From NCBI RefSeq assembly GCF_964204645.1, contig NW_027437445.1, positions 64,001-116,936 of the forward strand: 52,936 nucleotides of DNA, given 5' to 3'. Position 1 is the first letter of the stretch; each line of letters opens with the position of its first letter. Below the pieces are notes generated by a model. The model did no database searches, was not told where the DNA came from, and worked only from the letters and a program-made list of their open reading frames with translations. A program made the position numbers and the translations under genes. Source of the DNA: Tubulanus polymorphus. Its lineage: Eukaryota; Nemertea; Palaeonemertea; Tubulaniformes; Tubulanidae. Below, piece after piece: positions 44,541-52,936 of this stretch.

Positions 44541-47500
44541 TGCGCAAAAGCGCTCAAATCGACGGGAAAAGCACATTTCGGCCCAAAAACGTCGTTCAGC
44601 GCGAGAAAAGACGTTTTCTCGACGGGAAAAGCACATTTCGGTCCGAAAACGTCGTTCAGCGCGAGAAAAGACGTTTTCTCGTCAATTTCTCCCCGTATCG
44701 GAAAAATGATAATGTCGAAGCGCAAAAGCGCTCAAATCGACGGGAAAAGCACATTTCGGTCCGAAAACGTCGTTCAGCGCGAGAAAAGACGTTTTCTCGT
44801 CAACTTCTCCCCGTATCGGAAAAATGATAATGTCGATGCGTAAATGCGCTCAAATCGACGGGAAAAGCACATTTCGGCCCGAAAACGTCGTACAGCGCGA
44901 GAAAAGACGTTTTCTCGTCAACTTCTCCCCGTATCGGAAAAATGATAATGCCGATGCGCAAAAGCGCTCAAATCGACGGGAAAAGCACATTTCGGCCCGA
45001 AAACGTCGTTCAGCGCGAGAAAAGACGTTTTCTCGTCAACTTCTCCCCGTATCGGAAAAATGATAATGCCGACGCGCAAAAGCGCTCAAATCGACGGGAA
45101 AAGCACATTTCGGCCCGAAAACGTCGTTCAGCGCGAGAAAAGACGTTTTCTCGTCAACTTCTCCCCGTATCGGAAAAATGATAATGTCGATGCGTAAAAG
45201 CGCTCAAATCGACGGGAAAAGCACATTTCGACCCGAAAACGTCGTTCAGCGCGAGAAAAGACGTTTTCTCGTCAACTTCTCCCCGTATCGGAAAAATGAT
45301 AATGCCGATGCGCAAAAGCGCTCAAATCGACGGGAAAAGCACATTTCGGCCCGAAAACGTCGTTCAGCGCGAGAAAAGACGTTTTCTCGTCAACTTCTCC
45401 CCGTATCGGAAAAATGATAATGTCGATGCGTAAAAGCTCTCAAATCGACGGGAAAAGCACATTTCGACCCGAAAACGTCGTTCAGCGCGAGAAAAGACGT
45501 TTTCTCGTCAACTTCTCCCCGTATCGGAAAAATGATAATGCCGATGCGCAAAAGCGCTCAAATCGACGGGAAAAGCACATTTCGGCCCGAAAACGTCGTT
45601 CAGCGCGAGAAAAGACGTTTTCTCGTCAACTTCTCCCCGTATCGGAAAAATGATAATGTCGATGCGCAAAAGCGCTCAAATCGACGGGAAAAGCACATTT
45701 CGGCCCGAAAACGTCGTTCAGCGCGAGAAAAGACGTTTTCTCGTCAACTTCTCCCCGTATCGGAAAAATGATAATGTCGATGCGTAAAAGCGCTCAAATC
45801 GTCAGGAAAAGCACTTTTCGACCCGAAAACGTCGTTCAGCGCGAGAAAAGACGTTTTCTCGTCAACTTCTCCCCGTATCGGAAAAATGATAATGTCGATG
45901 CGTAAAAGCTCTCAAATCGACGGGAAAAGCACATTTCGACCCAAAAACGTCGTTCAGCGCGAGAAAAGACGTTTTCGTATCGAATATTCCCCCTATCGGA
46001 AAAACGACGATGTCGATGCGTAAAAGCGCTCAAATCGTCAGGAAAAGCACATTTCGGCCCGAAAACGTCGTACAGCGCGAGAAAAGACGTTTTCTCGACG
46101 GGAAAAGCACATTTCGGTCCGAAAACGTCGTTCAGCGCGAGAAAAGACGTTTTCTCGTCAATTTCTCCCCGTATCGGAAAAATGATAATGTCGAAGCGCA
46201 AAAGCGCTCAAATCGACGGGAAAAGCACATTTCGGTCCGAAAACGTCGCTCAGCGCGAGAAAAGACGTTTTCTCGTCAACTTCTCCCCGTATCGGAAAAA
46301 TGATAATGTCGATGCGTAAATGCGCTCAAATCGACGGGAAAAGCACATTTCGGCCCGAAAACGTCGTACAGCGCGAGAAAAGACGTTTTCTCGTCAACTT
46401 CTCCCCGTATCGGAAAAATGATAATGCCGATGCGCAAAAGCGCTCAAATCGACGGGAAAAGCACATTTCGGCCCGAAAACGTCGTTCAGCGCGAGAAAAG
46501 ACGTTTTCTCGTCAACTTCTCCCCGTATCGGAAAAATGATAATGCCGATGCGCAAAAGCGCTCAAATCGACGGGAAAAGCACATTTCGGCCCGAAAACGT
46601 CGTTCAGCGCGAGAAAAGACGTTTTCTCGTCAACTTCTCCCCGTATCGGAAAAATGATAATGCCGATGCGCAAAAGCGCTCAAATCGACGGGAAAAGCAC
46701 ATTTCGGCCCGAAAACGTCGTTCAGCGCGAGAAAAGACGTTTTCTCGTCAACTTCTCCCCGTATCGGAAAAATGATAATGTCGATGCGTAAAAGCGCTCA
46801 AATCGACGGGAAAAGCACATTTCGACCCGAAAACGTCGTTCAGCGCGAGAAAAGACGTTTTCTCGTCAACTTCTCCCTGTATCGGAAAAATGATAATGCC
46901 GATGCGCAAAAGCGCTCAAATCGACGGGAAAAGCACATTTCGGTCCGAAAACGTCGCTCAGCGCGAGAAAAGACGTTTTCTCGTCAACTTCTCCCCGTAT
47001 CGGAAAAATGATAATGTCGATGCGTAAAAGCGCTCAAATCGACGGGAAAAGCACATTTCGACCCGAAAACGTCGTTCAGCGCGAGAAAAGACGTTTTCTC
47101 GTCAACTTCTCCTGTATCGGAAAAATGATAATGCCGATGCGCAAAAGCGCTCAAATCGACGGGAAAAGCACATTTCGGCCCGAAAACGTCGTTCAGCGCG
47201 AGAAAAGACGTTTTCTCGTCAACTTCTCCCCGTATCGGAAAAATGATAATGCCGATGCGCAAAAGCGCTCAAATCGACGGGAAAAGCACATTTCGGCCCG
47301 AAAACGTCGTTCAGCGCGAGAAAAGACGTTTTCTCGTCAACTTCTCCCCGTATCGGAAAAATTATAATGCCGATGCGCAAAAGCGCTCAAATCGACGGGA
47401 AAAGCACATTTCGGCCCGAAAACGTCGTTCAGCGCGAGAAAAGACGTTTTCTCGTCAACTTCTCCCCGTATCGGAAAAATGATAATGTCGATGCGCAAAA

Positions 47501-47800
47501 GCGCTCAAATCGACGGAAAAGCACATTTCGGCCCGAAAAAGTCGTTCAGCGCGAGAAAAGACGTTTTCTCGTCAACTTCTCCCCGTATCGGAAAAATTAT
47601 AATGCCGATGCGCAAAAGCGCTCAAATCGACGGGAAAAGCACATTTCAGTCCGAAAACGTCGTTCAGCGCGAGAAAAGACGTCTTCTCGTCAACTTCTCC
47701 CCGTATCGGAAAAATGATAATGTCGATGCGTAAAAGCGCTCAAATCGACGGCAAAAGCACATTTCGACCCGAAAACGTCGTTCAGCGCGAGAAAAGACGT
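44160..47800. repeat. Type A-dominated homogeneous segment
   Basis: Over about 3.6 kb nearly all units are 118-bp type A monomers ending in ATCGACGGG. I see a single type B unit near 45.97 kb and few short units (near 44.61 and 46.1 kb). Neighbouring units are almost identical, which suggests recent amplification of single monomers rather than of mixed blocks. Confidence 0.65.
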
Positions 47801-49629
47801 TTTCGTATCGAATATTCGCCCTATCGGAAAAACGACGATGTCGATGCGTAAAAGCGCTCAAATCGTCAGGAAAAGCGCATTTCGGCCCGAAAACGTCGTT
47901 CAGCGCGAGAAAAGACGTTTTCTCGTCAACTTCTCCCCGTATCGGAAAAATGATAATGCCGATGCGCAAAAGCGCTCAAATCGACGGGTAAAGCACATTT
48001 CGGCCCGAAAACGTCGTTCAGCGCGAGAAAAGACGTTTTCTCGTCAACTTCTCCCCGTATCGGAAAAATGATAATGTCGATGCGTAAAAGCGCTCAAATC
48101 GTCAGGAAAAGCACTTTTCGACCCGAAAACGTCGTTCAGCGCGAGAAAAGACGTTTTCGTATCGAATATTCCCCCTATCGGAAAAACGACGATGTCGATG
48201 CGTAAAAGCGCTCAAATCGTCAGGAAAAGCGCATTTCGGCCCGAAAACGTCGTTCAGTGCGAGAAAAGACGTTTTCTCGTCAACTTCTCCCCGTATCGGA
48301 AAAATGATAATGTCGATGCGTAAAAGCGCTCAAATCGTCAGGAAAAGCACTTTTCGACCCGAAAACGTCGTTCAGCGCAAGAAAAGACGTTTTCGTATCG
48401 AATATTCCCCCTATCGGAAAAACGACGATGTCGATGCGTAAAAGCGCTCAAGTCGTCAGGAAAAGCGCATTTCGACCCGAAAACGTCGTTCAGTGCGAGA
48501 AAAGACGTTTTCTCGTCAACTTCTTCCCGTATCGGAAAAATGATAATGTCGATGAGCAAAAGCGCTCAAATCGACGGGAAAAGCACATTTCGGTCCGAAA
48601 ACGTCGTTCAGCGCGAGAAAAGACGTTTTCTCTTCAACTTCTCCCCGTATCGGAAAAATGATAATGCCGATGCGCAAAAGCGCTCAAATCGACGGGAAAA
48701 GCACATTTCGGCCCAAAAACGTCGTTCAGCGCGAGAAAAGACGTTTTCGTATCGAATATTCGCCCTATCGGAAAAACGACGATGTCGATGCGTAAAAGCG
48801 CTCAAATCGTCAGGAAAAGCGCATTTCGGCCCGAAAACGTCGTTCAGTGCGAGAAAAGACGTTTTCTCGTTAACTTCTCCCCGTATCGGAAAAATGATAA
48901 TGTCGATGCGTAAAAGCGCTCAAATCGTCAGGAAAAGCACTTTTCGACCCGAAAACGTCGTTCAGCGCAAGAAAAGACGTTTTCGTATCGAATATTCCCC
49001 CTATCGGAAAAACGACGATGTCGATGCGTAAAAGCGCTCAAATCGTCAGGAAAAGCGCATTTCGACCCGAAAACGTCGTTCAGTGCGAGAAAAGACGTTT
49101 TCTCGTCAACTTCTCCCCGTATCGGAAAAATGATAATGTCGATGCGTAAAAGCGCTCAAATCGTCAGGAAAAGCACTTTTCGACCCGAAAACGTCGTTCA
49201 GCGCGAGAAAAGACGTTTTCGTATCGAATATTCCCCCTATCGGAAAAAACGACGATGTCGATGCGTAAAAGCGCTCAAATCGTCAGGAAAAGCGCATTTC
49301 GGCCCGAAAACGTCGTTCAGTGCGAGAAAAGACGTTTTCTCGTCAACTTCTCCCCGTATCGGAAAAATGATAATGTCGATGCGTAAAAGCGCTCAAATCG
49401 TCAGGAAAAGCACTTTTCGACCCGAAAACGTCGTTCAGCGCAAGAAAGACGTTTTCGTATCGAATATTCCCCCTATCGGAAAAACGACGATGTCGATGCG
49501 TAAAAGCGCTCAAGTCGTCAGGAAAAGCGCATTTCGACCCGAAAACGTCGTTCAGTGCGAGAAAAGACGTTTTCTCGTCAACTTCTTCCCGTATCGGAAA
49601 AATGATAATGTCGATGAGCAAAAGCGCTC

Positions 49630-52263
49630 AAATCGACGGGAAAAGCACATTTCGGTCCGAAAACGTCGTTCAGCGCGAGAAAAGACGTTTTCTCTTCAAC
49701 TTCTCCCCGTATCGGAAAAATGATAATGTCGATGCGTAAAAGCGCTCAAATCGACTGGAAAAGCACATTTCGACCCGAAAACGTCGTTCAGCGCGAGAAA
49801 AGACGTTTTCGTATCGAATATTCCCCCTATCGGAAAAACGACGATGTCGATGCGTAAAAGCGCTCAAATCGTCAGGAAAAGCACATTTCGGCCCGAAAAC
49901 GTCGTACAGCGCGAGAAAAGACGTTTTCTCGACGGGAAAAGCACATTTCGGTCCGAAAACGTCGTTCAGCGCGAGAAAAGACGTTTTCTCGTCAACTTCT
50001 CCCCGTATCGGAAAAATGATAATGTCGATGCGCAAAAGCGCTCAAATCGACGGAAAAACACATTTCGGCCCGAAAACGTCGTTCAGCGCGAGAAAAGACG
50101 TTTTCGTATCGAATATTCCCCCTATCGGAAAAACGACGATGTCGATGCGTAAAAGCGCTCAAATCGTCAGGAAAAGCACATTTCGGCCCGAAAACGTCGT
50201 TCAGCGCGAGAAAAGACGTTTCTCGTCAACTTCTCCCCGTATCGGAAAAATGATAATGTCGATTCGTAAAAGCGCTCAAATCGACGGGAAAAGCACATTT
50301 CGACCCGAAAACGTCGTTCAGCGCGAGAATAGACGTTTTCGTATCGAATATTCCCCCTATCGGAAAAACGACGATGTCGATGCGTAAAGCGCTCAAATCG
50401 TCAGGAAAAGCGCATTTCGGCCCGAAAACGTCGTTCAGTGCGAGAAAAGACGTTTTCTCGTCAACTTCTCCCCGTATCGGAAAAATGATAATGTCGATGA
50501 GCAAAAGCGCTCAAATCGACGGGAAAAGCACATTTCGGTCCGAAAACGTCGTTCAGCGCGAGAAAAGACGTTTTCGTATCGAATATTCGCCCTATCGGAA
50601 AAACGACGATGTCGATGCGTAAAAGCGCTCAAATCGTCAGGAAAAGCGCATTTCGGCCCGAAAACGTCGTTCAGTGCGAGAAAAGACGTTTTCTCGTCAA
50701 CTTCTCCCCGTATCGGAAAAATGATAATGTCGATGCGTAAAAGCGCTCAAATCGTCAGGAAAAGCACTTTTCGACCCGAAAACGTCGTTCAGCGCGAGAA
50801 AAGACGTTTTCTCGTCAACTTCTCTCCGTATCGGAAAAATGATAATGTCGATGCGTAAATGCGCTCAAATCGACGGGAAAAGCACATTTCGGCCCGAAAA
50901 CGTCGTACAGCGCGAGAAAAGACGTTTTCTCGTCAACTTCTCCCCGTATCGGAAAAATGATAATGCCGATGCGCAAAAGCGCTCAAATCGACGGGAAAAG
51001 CACATTTCGGCCCGAAAACGTCGTTCAGCGCGAGAAAAGACGTTTTCTCGTCAACTTCTCCCCGTATCGGAAAAATGATAATGCCGATGCGCAAAAGCGC
51101 TCAAATCGACGGGAAAAGCACATTTCGGTCCGAAAACGTCGTTCAGCGCGAGAAAAGACGTTTTCTCTTCAACTTCTCCCCGTATCGGAAAAATGATAAT
51201 GTCGATGCGTAAAAGCGCTCAAATCGACTGGAAAAGCACATTTCGACCCGAAAACGTCGTTCAGCGCGAGAAAAGACGTTTTCGTATCGAATATTCCCCC
51301 TATCGGAAAAACGACGATGTCGATGCGTAAAAGCGCTCAAATCGTCAGGAAAAGCACATTTCGGCCCGAAAACGTCGTACAGCGCGAGAAAAGACGTTTT
51401 CTCGACGGGAAAAGCACATTTCGGTCCGAAAACGTCGTTCAGCGCGAGAAAAGACGTTTTCTCGTCAACTTCTCCCCGTATCGGAAAAATGATAATGTCG
51501 ATGCGCAAAAGCGCTCAAATCGACGGAAAAACACATTTCGGCCCGAAAACGTCGTTCAGCGCGAGAAAAGACGTTTTCGTATCTAATATTCCCCCTATCG
51601 GAAAAACGACGATGTCGATGCGTAAAAGCGCTCAAATCGTCAGGAAAAGCACATTTCGGCCCGAAAACGTCGTTCAGCGCGAGAAAAGACGTTTTCTCGT
51701 CAACTTCTCCCCGTATCGGAAAAATGATAATGTCGATTCGTAAAAGCGCTCAAATCGACGGGAAAAGCACATTTCGACCCGAAAACGTCGTTCAGCGCGA
51801 GAATAGACGTTTTCGTATCGAATATTCCCCCTATCGGAAAAACGACGATGTCGATGCGTAAAAGCGCTCAAATCGTCAGGAAAAGCGCATTTCGGCCCGA
51901 AAACGTCGTTCAGTGCGAGAAAAGACGTTTTCTCGTCAACTTCTCCCCGTATCGGAAAAATGATAATGTCGATGAGCAAAAGCGCTCAAATCGACGGGAA
52001 AAGCACATTTCGGTCCGAAAACGTCGTTCAGCGCGAGAAAAGACGTTTTCGTATCGAATATTCGCCCTATCGGAAAAACGACGATGTCGATGCGTAAAAG
52101 CGCTCAAATCGTCAGGAAAAGCGCATTTCGGCCCGAAAACGTCGTTCAGTGCGAGAAAAGACGTTTTCTCGTCAACTTCTCCCCGTATCGGAAAAATGAT
52201 AATGTCGATGCGTAAAAGCGCTCAAATCGTCAGGAAAAGCACTTTTCGACCCGAAAACGTCGT
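49630..52263. repeat. 1473-bp higher-order repeat, two partial copies
   Basis: About 49630-50790 matches about 51103-52263 at an offset of 1473-1474 bp, including the GACGGAAAAACAC deletion variant and the GAATAGACG variant. It is flanked by differing type A units near 50.8-51.1 kb. Confidence 0.75.
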
Positions 52264-52936
52264 TCAGCGCAAGAAAAGACGTTTTCGTATCGAATATTCC
52301 CCCTATCGGAAAAACGATGATGTCGATGCGTAAAAGCGCTCAAATCGTCAGGAGAAGCGCATTTCGGCCCGAAAACGTCGTTCAGTGCGAGAAAAGACGT
52401 TTTCTCGTCAACTTCTCCCCGTATCGGAAAAATGATAATGTCGATGAGCAAAAGCGCTCAAATCGACGGGAAAAGCACATTTCGGTCCGAAAACGTCGTT
52501 CAGCGCGAGAAAAGACGTTTTCTCGTCAACTTCTCCCCGTATCGGAAAAATGATAATGCCGATGCGCAAAAGCGCTCAAATCGACGGGAAAAGCACATTT
52601 CGGCCCGAAAACGTCGTTCAGCGCGAGAAAAGACGTTTTCTCGACGGGAAAAGCACATTTCGGTCCGAAAACGTCGTTCAGCGCGAGAAAAGACGTTTTC
52701 TCGTCAATTTCTCCCCGTATCGGAAAAATGATAATGTCGAAGCGCAAAAGCGCTCAAATCGACGGGAAAAGCACATTTCGGTCCGAAAACGTCGTTCAGC
52801 GCGAGAAAAGACGTTTTCTCGTCAACTTCTCCCCGTATCGGAAAAATGATAATGCCGATGCGCAAAAGCGCTCAAATCGACGGGAAAAGCACATTTCGGC
52901 CCGAAAACGTCGTTCAGCGCGAGAAAAGACGTTTTC

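Larger units (their letters stand above)
3153..52936. repeat. 118-bp tandem satellite array, about 49.8 kb, truncated at right edge
   Basis: From 3153 to the end every base belongs to a head-to-tail repeat. The period is 118 bp by direct count, equivalent to about 422 full monomers. Landmarks in each monomer are AAACGTCGTTCAGCGCGAG, AAAAGACGTTTTC, the segment ending in TATCGGAAAAA, ATGTCGATGCG and AAAAGCGCTCAAATCG. Three unit kinds occur: type A (TTCTCGTCAACTTCTCCCCG), type B (TTTTCGTATCGAATATTC) and a 60-bp short unit. One hand-counted monomer has 54 G+C of 118 (46%) and 14 CpG, against a much more AT-rich flank. Units differ by scattered substitutions and rare 1-3-bp indels. No unit is interrupted by foreign sequence. 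All open frames inside follow from the repeat (118 = 3x39 + 1). The array resembles satellite DNA; centromeric, subtelomeric or viral-repeat roles cannot be decided here. Confidence 0.97.

Noticed and set aside
3211-52849. Many open frames of 60-319 codons in the array, on both strands
   Set aside because: They follow from the repeat: 118 bp shifts frame each unit, the same peptides recur in all phases and on both strands, and ends depend on one C/T variant. No start context or codon bias supports genes.
3153-52936. CRISPR array
   Set aside because: Units are contiguous copies of one 118-bp sequence with no unique spacers between short identical repeats, and no cas-like gene is in the window.
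3153-52936. CENP-B box in the monomer
   Set aside because: TTTCGGTCCGAAAACG and CCCCGTATCGG were compared with the motif NTTCGNNNNANNCGGGN on both strands; key positions do not fit.
3153-52936. Telomeric repeat
   Set aside because: There is no short G-rich telomere unit such as TTAGG or TTAGGG arrays; the period is 118 bp.

Overview
The window has two unlike parts. Positions 1-3152 are AT-rich DNA with four small intronless genes and a block of RNA-like secondary structure. Positions 3153-52936 are one uninterrupted tandem-repeat array, about 49.8 kb, built on a 118-bp monomer and still running at the right edge.

Organism: the left part suggests a eukaryote-associated mobile element or an integrated or free large dsDNA virus of an invertebrate-like host. 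No cellular housekeeping gene is visible. The reasons are short intronless genes in tight or overlapping arrangement, paired C2H2-like zinc fingers with C-x2-C-x11-H-x5-H spacing, and a start-codon context at all four genes that reads TAAATG, mostly with a T-run just upstream. That context resembles late promoters of cytoplasmic dsDNA viruses such as poxviruses. I cannot name the host or the element, and a satellite array in a eukaryotic chromosome beside an endogenous viral fragment is equally possible.

Layout: (1) 13-166, iteron-like CTAGTT repeats in both orientations. (2) 198-803 and 736-1104, two overlapping plus-strand genes: an unknown 201-aa protein with a hydrophobic stretch, and a 122-aa single-pass membrane protein. 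(3) 1189-2104, an interval of about 0.9 kb bounded by near-identical 35-bp direct repeats. It holds an AT-rich inverted repeat and a structured segment (about 1451-1893) with TATA box, nested helices whose non-Watson-Crick pairs are all G-U on the plus strand, and AATAAA. This looks like an uncharacterised non-coding RNA or the structured end of an element. (4) 2111-2437 and 2573-3067, two minus-strand genes with near-identical 41-bp leaders. (5) From 3153, the array.

The array is CpG-rich (14 CpG in one hand-counted 118-bp monomer). It contains two full-length monomer types (A and B) and a 60-bp half-monomer that looks like a 58-bp deletion. Each monomer carries a 9-10-bp inverted repeat. 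The units are organised in layered higher-order repeats (about 532, 770, 1300, 2066, 2362, 3014 and 4614/4850 bp), several of whose lengths equal 118a + 60b. Open reading frames of up to 319 codons in the array are by-products of the repeat and are not annotated as genes.

The two most unusual items are the structured plus-strand RNA candidate at 1451-1893 and the architecture of the array next to virus-like genes.
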